From contig WJJA01000110.1 in NCBI GenBank assembly GCA_014729955.1, forward strand, positions 1 through 16,108: a DNA stretch of 16,108 nt, in the 5' to 3' direction. The stretch's first letter is position 1. Every line of letters begins with the position of its first letter. The translations under genes were made by a program, and so were the position numbers. The notes beneath the pieces were generated by a model. That model worked only from the letters and a program-made list of their open reading frames with translations, ran no database searches and was not told where the DNA came from. The stretch is from a bacterium. GTDB lineage: Bacteria; Electryoneota; Electryoneia; Electryoneales; Electryoneaceae. Below, in pieces: positions 5,932 to 11,823 of this stretch.

Positions 5932-6762
5932 TCAGAACGGCTTCTGTTCATCGTCATCGTTGTCTTCGTCGTTGTCCTCATCATCCTCGTCGTCGTCATC
6001 CTCATATTCGTCTTCATCATAATCGTCGTCATCGTCGTCCTCGTCGTCCTCATAGTCTTCATCGTCATCGTAGTCGTCGTCAGGCTCGTCGTCTTCGTCC
6101 TCATCGAGTTCGAACTCTACCATCTCGTCTTCTTTGTCTTCCTGATCAACTTCAATGTTGAACTCTTTCTCGATGTCGATTTCCGGTGCCATACCGCTTT
6201 CACCGCCGCGCACTCCGCCGTGCTTGAAAGTCTGCTGCAACTCATTGATCTCGTCACGCAATCGTGCGGCTTCTTCATACGCTTCCTGCTCGACCGCTTC
6301 CTTCATCTGACGATTGAGTTCCTCGAGACGATCCTCCATCTGCACCGGCTCGGTTTCGGCGACTTCGCCGCGCATCCCGGCTTCGGTAAACACATCCGGT
6401 GCGACAAATATCGGTGCACCGGTTTTCAGAGCGAGGGCAATCGCATCGCTGGGACGTGCGTCGATCATCTTGGTGTCATTGGGGGTCTGCAGATGCACCA
6501 GGGCGTAAAACGTGTTCTCCTTCAACTCCGTCACTTCGATCTTTTCGACCTTGGACTCGGATGCCTCGAGCAATTGGTGAAACATGTCGTATGTAAGAGG
6601 CCGGACGTACTTCAGGCCCTGCAATAGAAGACTGATGGTGTGGGCTTCTGTCGCTCCGATGAAAATCGGCAGCCACTGGTCACCCTCTTTTTCCTTCAGA
6701 ATTACGACATACCCCTGGTAGGGCGGGCTGATCGAAATACCGGTTACCTCAACCGGAATCAT
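5932..6762 (-). CDS. Bifunctional nuclease (BFN/DUF151) domain + UVR motif + poly-Asp/Glu tail
   Basis: A 276-residue protein. Residues 1-135 are the bifunctional nuclease domain, with LPIFIGATEA (31-40) and the hallmark DARPSDAIALA (101-111) followed by PIFVAPDVF. Residues 143-178 are a UVR motif like the UvrB/UvrC contact helix pair (LEELNRQM... YEEAARLRDEI). From about 208 the chain is extremely acidic: 46 of the 53 residues 220-272 are Asp or Glu, with scattered Tyr. BFN-UVR fusions are known in Bacteroidetes/Chlorobi-type genomes, where the exact role is unclear; the long acidic tail is the unusual part. The start is chosen at ATG 6762 because CGGAGGA precedes it at ideal spacing and family members begin here; the frame is open for 45 codons more, but that part contains the promoter. 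It lies 148 bases downstream of lexA. Confidence 0.88.
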   Translation of the reverse strand: MIPVEVTGISISPPYQGYVVILKEKEGDQWLPIFIGATEAHTISLLLQGLKYVRPLTYDMFHQLLEASESKVEKIEVTELKENTFYALVHLQTPNDTKMIDARPSDAIALALKTGAPIFVAPDVFTEAGMRGEVAETEPVQMEDRLEELNRQMKEAVEQEAYEEAARLRDEINELQQTFKHGGVRGGESGMAPEIDIEKEFNIEVDQEDKEDEMVEFELDEDEDDEPDDDYDDDEDYEDDEDDDDDDYDEDEYEDDDDEDDEDNDEDNDDDEQKPF

Positions 6763-6825
6763 GCCTTCCTCCGTTGCCGGAATGTAAACAGTATCCTCTT
6801 CGATCCTGGATCGAAGGCTTGTCCC

Positions 6826-6854
6826 AATATACCCCGGCATGTAGAAACGTTCAA
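6826..6854 (-). promoter_or_regulatory. Promoter of the bifunctional-nuclease gene
   Basis: TTGAAC (6849-6854) and TATATT (6826-6831) on the minus strand are separated by exactly 17 bases, with the start codon 63 bases downstream of the -10. It lies inside the open extension of the reading frame, which supports the start at 6762. No GAAC-N4-GTTC box overlaps it. Confidence 0.6.
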
Positions 6855-6863
6855 CCACACCCG

Positions 6864-6885
6864 CTCCCGCCGCTACGGGCAGGAG
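6864..6885 (-). other. Hairpin just after lexA, no T-tract
   Basis: An 8-bp GC-rich stem (CTCCTGCC / GGCGGGAG on the minus strand, one T.G pair) with a 6-base loop lies 25 bases past the lexA stop. The absence of a T-run makes it an incomplete terminator, so some lexA transcripts may read into the nuclease gene. Confidence 0.4.
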
Positions 6886-6910
6886 ACGATTCGGCAACGG
6901 TATCAGGCAC

Positions 6911-7600
6911 TCAGTATTTACGGTACAATCCCATCACCTTGCCAAGAATGCGAAAGCCGGGAGCGTCACGTTCCACTACAATCGGTCCGTAGTATTGGTT
7001 GGCTGGTTTCAGCACGACACGGTCCCGTTCGGGGTGATAGTATTTCGCAGTCGCCTCGTCGCCGATCAGCGCCACAACGATCTCACCCTGTTCGGCATCG
7101 TCCTGCACTCGGCAGAAAACGATGTCGTCGTCGTGGATGCCGGCCTCGATCATCGAATCGCCGCGGATGCGAAGCGCGAAGGTCTCGCCACGGGGTGCGT
7201 AATCGGCGTCGATTGCGATGTGTCCCTCGGTGTTCTCTTCCGCCAGGATCGGAGAACCGGCGGCGACATTACCGATCACCGGGATGGTCACAATGCGGCT
7301 CGTCGGCATGATCGCATCGCTCAACTCCACGGAGTAGACACTTGATTCATCCGACGGTCGATCCCCGAACAGGAACCGTTTCGCCTTGTCAGTCAGTTCA
7401 ATTGCACGGCTCTGGTAGCGTTTCCGTTCCACATACCCCTTTTTCTCAAGCGCATCGAGAATCCCGCGCACACCGTTCGTGGAACTGATCCCTTCATGTT
7501 GACCGATCTCACGAAAGGTCGGGGGATAGCCGCGTTCCTGGATCCCCTGCACGATCAATCGCAGGACCGATTCCTGGCGTGGTGTCAATCCTTCCGCCAT
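6911..7600 (-). CDS. lexA: LexA, SOS-response repressor and self-cleaving peptidase (S24)
   Basis: A 229-residue LexA. The winged-helix DNA-binding domain spans 1-68 (LTPRQESVLRLI; YPPTFREIGQ...SSTNGVRGILDALEKKGYV). The S24 peptidase domain follows, with the self-cleavage site Ala114-Gly115 (GNVAAGSP), nucleophile Ser149 in RGDSMIEAGI and base Lys186 in ATAKYY. RecA filaments on damaged DNA would trigger its autocleavage and release SOS promoters. The ATG at 7600 is supported by AAGGAGG at ideal spacing; upstream in-frame sequence is promoter and leader. Autoregulation is visible: a perfect GAAC-N4-GTTC box lies in the promoter and a near-match just after it. The box type is that of Bacillus-like LexA rather than the Escherichia CTGT-N8-ACAG. 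No other obvious SOS gene is in the window. Confidence 0.96.
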   Translation of the reverse strand: MAEGLTPRQESVLRLIVQGIQERGYPPTFREIGQHEGISSTNGVRGILDALEKKGYVERKRYQSRAIELTDKAKRFLFGDRPSDESSVYSVELSDAIMPTSRIVTIPVIGNVAAGSPILAEENTEGHIAIDADYAPRGETFALRIRGDSMIEAGIHDDDIVFCRVQDDAEQGEIVVALIGDEATAKYYHPERDRVVLKPANQYYGPIVVERDAPGFRILGKVMGLYRKY

Positions 7601-7727
7601 GGGTTCCTCCTTCGGGATAACCCTGTATGGTTGTGAATGGAATAACTGGTCGTCGCATGAAACCATGCACACGGCGCCGAGCTGAACGTATCCCTGCGCC
7701 CCGGTCTTTTCGCGAGCACCGTCTCCT

Positions 7728-7739
7728 GAACACGATTTC
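7728..7739 (-). promoter_or_regulatory. Second, imperfect LexA box near the lexA transcription start
   Basis: GAAATCGTGTTC on the minus strand matches GAAC-N4-GTTC at 7 of 8 defined bases. It lies about 11 bases downstream of the -10, overlapping the expected first transcribed bases, so it could act as an auxiliary operator with the perfect box 31 bp upstream (about three helical turns). Confidence 0.45.
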
Positions 7740-7749
7740 ACGTGAACAA

Positions 7750-7778
7750 AAGATAGCTGAACAGGAGTTCTGTGTCAA
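7750..7778 (-). promoter_or_regulatory. lexA promoter
   Basis: A consensus TTGACA (7773-7778) and TATCTT (7750-7755) on the minus strand are separated by exactly 17 bases. The -10 lies 150 bases before the lexA ATG, giving a long leader. The whole spacer is covered by the SOS box. Confidence 0.78.
7759..7770 (-). promoter_or_regulatory. LexA (SOS) box in the lexA promoter
   Basis: GAACTCCTGTTC is a perfect GAAC-N4-GTTC palindrome placed between the -35 and -10 of the lexA promoter, where bound LexA would block RNA polymerase. Seen directly; the binding role is inferred from the known Gram-positive-type consensus. Confidence 0.78.
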
Positions 7779-7875
7779 GAGTAAGAAGGAGGAAAATGTT
7801 GTTCATATGGAAAATGGGTGGAGGATTCTTCTTGCTGTGCTTGAGCATGAAATGTACCGGGCAAAACAGAGAGAC

Positions 7876-7906
7876 AAAAACGCCGTGAAGGCAGGCTCCA
7901 CGGCGT
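7876..7906 (-). terminator. Intrinsic terminator of the HD-GYP gene
   Basis: An 8-bp perfect stem (ACGCCGTG / CACGGCGT, 7880-7887 with 7899-7906) with an 11-base loop is followed on the minus strand by a run of Ts, 23 bases after the HD-GYP stop codon. With the lexA promoter at 7750-7778 it accounts for most of the gene-free stretch 7601-7928. Bases 7779-7875 show nothing else. Confidence 0.78.
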
Positions 7907-7928
7907 ACACAGGGTCGGGCTTTCGCGG

Positions 7929-9674
7929 TCAACTCGCTTCGGCTTTGGCCTTTTTGCTCTCGGCACGTTCGGCGAGGAAGGACTCTCGTTCGATGTCCAA
8001 CTGAGATTTGTCGAGGTATTTTTCCGCATAGTCGAAGACCAGTCCGCTGGAGATGAACAGGTCCACAACGTCTGCGTCGATATGGTTGTCTTTTACCATG
8101 AATCCCAGGATCTTGATGGCCTGGCTCAACGGCATCGGTTTCTTGTAAGGGCGGTCCTTCGCCGAGAGCGCTTCGAAGATGTCTGCCACCGCCATGATAC
8201 GCGATTGCAGGCTGATTTCCTCCGCTTTCAGACCGAAGGGGTAACCGGTGCCGTCCAGCTTCTCATGGTGAGCTCCGGCGATCGCGGGCACCTCCTTGAG
8301 ATGCTTCGGCCAGGGGAGCTGCTCGAGGATCTTGATGGACATCAGCGCGTGATTGTTCATGATTTCGCGCTCTTCGTTGGTCAGGGTCCCCTTGCGGATC
8401 GAAAGATTATAGATCTCGTTGTCGTTCAGGAATGAAAACTCCTCTTCATCCACCTCATAGGTATACTCGGCGATGTCGTGGAGGCGTGCGATCTTTTCGT
8501 CCTCCATGAATTCACCGCCGAAGTTGATGCGGTCGACATATTCAAATTCTTCGCGCAATGCCGCCAGGTCGGCTTCGAGCTTCTCTTCGATCTCGCGTAT
8601 CTTTTCAGGATCTCCTTTGCCGTTGGTGCTGAGGTATTTCTGTTTCTCGCGCTCCGCCTCGAGCTCTCGGGCGTACCTCAACGTGTGCCAACGACTCTTC
8701 ACCAGGTCCACACGGTCATAGACCGTCTCGAGCTTCTTCGCCTTGTCAACCACATATTCCGGCGTGGTGATCTTGCCGGTGTCATGCAGCCAGGCCGCCA
8801 GGCGCAACGCCTCCATCTCCTTTTCATTGAACTTGATGTCGGTGTAAGGGCCCTCTTGGACGGCATTGAGTTTTTCGGCGATCATCATCGTCAGCTCGGT
8901 GACACGGGCGATATGGCCGCCGGTGTATTTCGATTTCTCGTCAATTGCGGTCGCAATTGCCTTGACGAACGAATCGAACAGGGCTTTCATATCGTTGATG
9001 AGCTTCTGTTGCGTGAGCATCACCGCCGCCTGGCTTGCAAGCGCGGTTGTGATATCCACAAGCTCATCGGAGAAGGGGATGGTCTCTTCGGTTTGTGTGT
9101 CCTGGGCGTTGATCAGTTGCAGCACACCGATAATGTCGTTCTCATGGTCTGTGAGAGGTACGACCAGCATGGACATGCTGCGGTACTTCAATGACTCATC
9201 GAACTTCTTCGTTCCTTCGAAATTGAAGCCTTCCGCTTCATACACATCAGGAATGTTAATCACTTCGCCGGTCGCGGCGACATGTGCCGAGACGTTTTGA
9301 TGATTGGCCTTGCCGTCTTCAGTATAAAGCGGGACGCTGGGAATTGTTACAGGATTGCCGGAGGTTCCGCCCATGAAGCTGTTCAGAGTGGCATTGTGCA
9401 ATACATGGAAGTCCAACTTGTCACGGTCATCATTGACCAGGTAGAGGGTCCCGCCGTCGGCATGGGTGAAATCGCGCGCCTTGGAAAGGATCATCTCGAG
9501 GATGACGTTGGTATCGCTTTCGGCGGACATCGCCCGCCCGATAGCTGCCAGTTCGTTGATATGACGGGCCTGCTCCTCGGTAAACGTACGGAGCTCGCTC
9601 ATCACCTTGTTCAAAAGTCTGTTGATACGTTTGCTGCTGCCGGCGCCGTTGCCGGTGGACTTGGGATCGCTCAT
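7929..9674 (-). CDS. GAF + HD-GYP domain protein, putative cyclic-di-GMP phosphodiesterase
   Basis: A 581-residue cytosolic signalling protein without membrane segments. Residues 1-45 include a helical lead-in, 45-222 are a GAF sensor domain (LYLVNDD, VVPLTDHENDIIGVLQLINA), and 225-560 are an HD-GYP domain. The latter has His254 (GGHIAR), His297-Asp298 with Lys301 (HDTGK), His442, His469-His470, Asp474 and the GTGYP signature (475-479), so all metal ligands appear present. Between HDTGK and the GYP half there is an insertion of about 110 residues (316-428), partly coiled coil. HD-GYP proteins hydrolyse c-di-GMP to pGpG or GMP; the GAF ligand is unknown. The start at ATG 9674 has GAGGTG upstream; an open extension to 9752 lacks domain similarity and overlaps the promoter. 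It is followed by a strong terminator, so the gene is monocistronic. Confidence 0.92.
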   Translation of the reverse strand: MSDPKSTGNGAGSSKRINRLLNKVMSELRTFTEEQARHINELAAIGRAMSAESDTNVILEMILSKARDFTHADGGTLYLVNDDRDKLDFHVLHNATLNSFMGGTSGNPVTIPSVPLYTEDGKANHQNVSAHVAATGEVINIPDVYEAEGFNFEGTKKFDESLKYRSMSMLVVPLTDHENDIIGVLQLINAQDTQTEETIPFSDELVDITTALASQAAVMLTQQKLINDMKALFDSFVKAIATAIDEKSKYTGGHIARVTELTMMIAEKLNAVQEGPYTDIKFNEKEMEALRLAAWLHDTGKITTPEYVVDKAKKLETVYDRVDLVKSRWHTLRYARELEAEREKQKYLSTNGKGDPEKIREIEEKLEADLAALREEFEYVDRINFGGEFMEDEKIARLHDIAEYTYEVDEEEFSFLNDNEIYNLSIRKGTLTNEEREIMNNHALMSIKILEQLPWPKHLKEVPAIAGAHHEKLDGTGYPFGLKAEEISLQSRIMAVADIFEALSAKDRPYKKPMPLSQAIKILGFMVKDNHIDADVVDLFISSGLVFDYAEKYLDKSQLDIERESFLAERAESKKAKAEAS

Positions 9675-9750
9675 ACATGCACCTCGAGCGGTTGGCAGTG
9701 AACAACGAAAGCCGAAAAGAATAACTGGAGTTAGACACCTGTAACAACGC

Positions 9751-9795
9751 AATATAGGATCGAAACCCTTTACCGGAAAGGGTTCGGGGGAGCGA
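9751..9795 (-). promoter_or_regulatory. Promoter region of the HD-GYP gene with embedded hairpin
   Basis: On the minus strand a TATATT -10 (9751-9756) lies 76 bases before the start codon. Upstream are an 8-bp inverted repeat AACCCTTT / AAAGGGTT (9764-9771, 9777-9784) and TCGCTCCCCC (9786-9795). The same TCGCTCCCCC ... TTTCGA ... TATATTGC order recurs upstream of the ABC permease. No TTGACA-like -35 is present, so an activator or alternative sigma factor may be used. Confidence 0.45.
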
Positions 9796-9807
9796 ATCAG
9801 AGATTTT

Positions 9808-9833
9808 GAAAAACCATGTGTTTAGGGTTTTTC
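9808..9833 (-). terminator. Weak AT-rich terminator overlapping the end of the zinc-ribbon ORF
   Basis: GAAAAACC / GGTTTTTC is a perfect 8-bp stem with a 10-base loop that includes the TAA of the small ORF. The 3' arm supplies five Ts on the minus strand. The stem is AT-rich, so efficiency is uncertain. Confidence 0.4.
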
Positions 9834-9968
9834 GCGATTTCGCCGTTTGCGTCGCTTGACAATCGTCTGCATTCGGGCACGTCCGCATTCAGGACAGACC
9901 CATTTTCGTTTCTTGTGGAAGGAACGCTTTTCTTCGCGCATGTTGACCCGGCAATGACGGCAAACCAT
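9822..9968 (-). CDS. Small basic Cys4 zinc-ribbon protein (hypothetical)
   Basis: A 48-residue frame with CRHC (Cys3, Cys6) and CPEC (Cys25, Cys28), a CxxC-18-CxxC arrangement typical of zinc ribbons. It ends in a very basic tail (KRRKRRNREK). Such small proteins often bind nucleic acid or ribosomes, but I do not recognise a named family. The ATG at 9968 has no strong ribosome-binding site; the region just upstream can form an AAAACTG / CGGTTTT hairpin. The same frame stays open upstream to about 10289, through the non-coding gap into the permease gene, so a longer N-terminus with a non-ATG start is possible. The Cys pattern supports reality; expression is unproved. It lies 155 bases downstream of the ABC permease. 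Confidence 0.5.
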   Translation of the reverse strand: MVCRHCRVNMREEKRSFHKKRKWVCPECGRARMQTIVKRRKRRNREKP

Positions 9969-9999
9969 AAAACTGCTTCGCTTCGGTTTTTGGTGCTTC

Positions 10000-10019
10000 G
10001 GCAGGCAGGGACGCCTGCC
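10000..10019. repeat. GC-rich inverted repeat in the permease / zinc-ribbon gap
   Basis: GGCAGGC / GCCTGCC is a perfect 7-bp inverted repeat with a 6-base loop. Just beside it (9969-9990) is a second hairpin made of AAAACTG / CGGTTTT. Sequences of this kind often belong to dispersed intergenic repeats in environmental bacteria; only one copy is present in this window, so that is a guess. Confidence 0.35.
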
Positions 10020-10123
10020 CCACTCTTCGTTGAAATCCTGTACTACAAATGGGATCTTGTGCCACCCATCTGCGAACGAATGTCCATCCTTGCGAAACGT
10101 ACTGCCCCGGACCGGCGATGTGT

Positions 10124-11542
10124 TTACTGTTCGCGCAGGGCCGCGGCCGGTTCCACCCCCGCCGCTCGCGCCGCCGGGTACAAGCCCGCAAGCACGCTGA
10201 TGAACACGCCGAACAGAAGTGCTCCTCCGGTGAGCAGGGGCGTCATGTGGAATAGGTCGAACAGTGGAATGCCTTCCGATTCCATCCATCGCCGTCCGAT
10301 GATAGATCCGACACGGCAGACCACCCAGCCGACCGCGACACCGCCCAGTGAGCCGAACAGTCCGATCGCAGCCGATTCCACCAGGAACAGCAGACGAATA
10401 TGCCCCTCTTCGCCGCCGAGGGATTTCAAAATACCAATCTCACGGGTGCGTTCGGTAATCGACATCACCATGGTATTGGCAATGCCGAGGGAGGCGATCA
10501 GCAGCGCGAGTGCCCCCATTGTCGCGAGCAGGGCATCGAAAAGACGAAAACTCTTGCGGATTTGATCAAGCTGTTCAAAGAATGAGAAAACCCCGAACCC
10601 AAGTTCTTCGAGAGACCGCTTTACGAGAGCGTAGTCCGCAATGTCTTCCAGGATCAAAACGATGTGAGGCCAACCGTCACGCCCGCCGGCCGGCCGGCTC
10701 ATCGAGGAGAGCAGCTCCACGGGATCGTCAAAGGAAAGCAAGTCGAGCCCTTCGACCTGTTCAATCGGAATTAACACACTGCCCAGTTCGAAACCGAAAA
10801 ACGACTCCATTCCCGTAATGCCGGCAACCTCAAGCTGGAGACGGTTGGACGGCAGCATGGACAGTATGAAATCCGATTGAGCCCGCATGTCCTTCTTCAT
10901 CGGGTCGGGGAAGGGCATGCGATCCAGTTCCTGCTCCAAGACCAGGCGCAACAGGTCGCCGTGTCCGGTCGCTTCGACTACGATGGAATCACCGATGATC
11001 GAATCGGGATCGATCTCTCGATGCTGCATCCAGCTTCGCTTCAGTACCGCAGCGGCAGCTCTGTCGGTTGGGAAGAACTCCCCGTGTATCAGCATGGAAT
11101 CGGACGGAAAGTGCTCGATGAACGACGCCGGCAGGGCCTGTATCATCGCCTCGTGCTCTCCTCCGCTCCACTTTACCAGCCCGCGAAAGGAACGTTGAGG
11201 ATAAGCGAAGTCGACACCTTCCAGTTGAAGCAGCGTGTCCAATGCGTCCGCGTTCAGAACAGCAGGATCGAACCCGGACGGGGTTGCAGGGACCTTGAGG
11301 GTGTCCCCGGTCGGTTCCACATGAGTAGAGTCTTGTGTTGATTCACCCGGCAAGACGTGCATCAGGCGGAACAGGCCGTATTGCTCGAACTGTTCCTGAA
11401 TCGCGGTCTGGAAGCCGTTCGCGAGACCGAGCAGTGTGATCAGCGCGGAAATGCCGATCACAATCCCGCTCATCGTCAAGAAAGAGCGCAATTTCATGCG
11501 CCACAGATTCCCCAGCGCGATACGAAAAAACTCCAGCAGCAT
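10124..11542 (-). CDS. ABC transporter permease, MacB/FtsX type
   Basis: A 472-residue inner-membrane protein with the MacB/LolC-like layout. TM1 is at 20-42 (FLTMSGIVIGISALITLLG). A periplasmic MacB-type core domain spans about 45-330. Three C-terminal helices lie near 335-362, 384-412 and 434-456. The FtsX signature is clear: SITERTREIGILKSLGG (361-377) and YPAARAAGVEPAAALRE near the end. Such permeases work with an ATP-binding subunit in mechanotransmission, for peptide, lipoprotein or macrolide export or for activation of cell-wall hydrolases. No ATPase gene adjoins it here, so the partner must be elsewhere. The start at ATG 11542 fits the family; the frame extends to 11860 but that part contains the promoter. 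The gene is divergent from the secreted metallopeptidase. Confidence 0.9.
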   Translation of the reverse strand: MLLEFFRIALGNLWRMKLRSFLTMSGIVIGISALITLLGLANGFQTAIQEQFEQYGLFRLMHVLPGESTQDSTHVEPTGDTLKVPATPSGFDPAVLNADALDTLLQLEGVDFAYPQRSFRGLVKWSGGEHEAMIQALPASFIEHFPSDSMLIHGEFFPTDRAAAAVLKRSWMQHREIDPDSIIGDSIVVEATGHGDLLRLVLEQELDRMPFPDPMKKDMRAQSDFILSMLPSNRLQLEVAGITGMESFFGFELGSVLIPIEQVEGLDLLSFDDPVELLSSMSRPAGGRDGWPHIVLILEDIADYALVKRSLEELGFGVFSFFEQLDQIRKSFRLFDALLATMGALALLIASLGIANTMVMSITERTREIGILKSLGGEEGHIRLLFLVESAAIGLFGSLGGVAVGWVVCRVGSIIGRRWMESEGIPLFDLFHMTPLLTGGALLFGVFISVLAGLYPAARAAGVEPAAALREQ

Positions 11543-11579
11543 GGATGATCCGTGTGTTGAAGGGAACGACTCGGGGTGC

Positions 11580-11609
11580 AATATAGTGTTCGAAAGGATG
11601 GGGGAGCGA
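11580..11609 (-). promoter_or_regulatory. Putative promoter of the ABC permease gene
   Basis: On the minus strand TATATT (11580-11585) lies 37 bases before the ATG, preceded by CCTTTCGA and TCGCTCCCCC (11600-11609). This is a close copy of the arrangement before the HD-GYP gene, without its hairpin. No TTGACA-like -35 is seen. The rest of 11543-11823 holds AT-rich sequence around 11720-11735 that may serve the plus-strand peptidase gene. Confidence 0.45.
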
Positions 11610-11823
11610 TTCGAAGTCTGCGATTTCGTACCCGCACCATGAACGGTCTTTTCCTTCGAATCCCATAAATCCCTGATTTCTCTCAAAACTTCCCGAGTGT
11701 TTTCGCATCCAAGATAGGATATCCGTATTTTTAAAGACTGAGCCGGTTGCTCCCTCGAGGAGGGTAAGCCGTTGAGCTGAATCAAAGTACGCCTCATTCG
11801 TCGATTTTCAGGAGCCGAGATCC

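Noticed and set aside
5932..6130. Possible microsatellite or tandem repeat (TCG/TCA/TCC triplets)
   Set aside because: The triplet pattern is explained by coding of the Asp/Glu tail on the minus strand; there is no exact repeat unit.
6763..6897. 45-codon N-terminal extension of the bifunctional nuclease
   Set aside because: The extension contains a good -35/-10 pair, while an ideal ribosome-binding site precedes the ATG at 6762, where family members normally start.
7601..7741. 47-codon N-terminal extension of LexA
   Set aside because: It includes the second SOS box and leader sequence; the ATG at 7600 has AAGGAGG and fits the usual LexA N-terminus.
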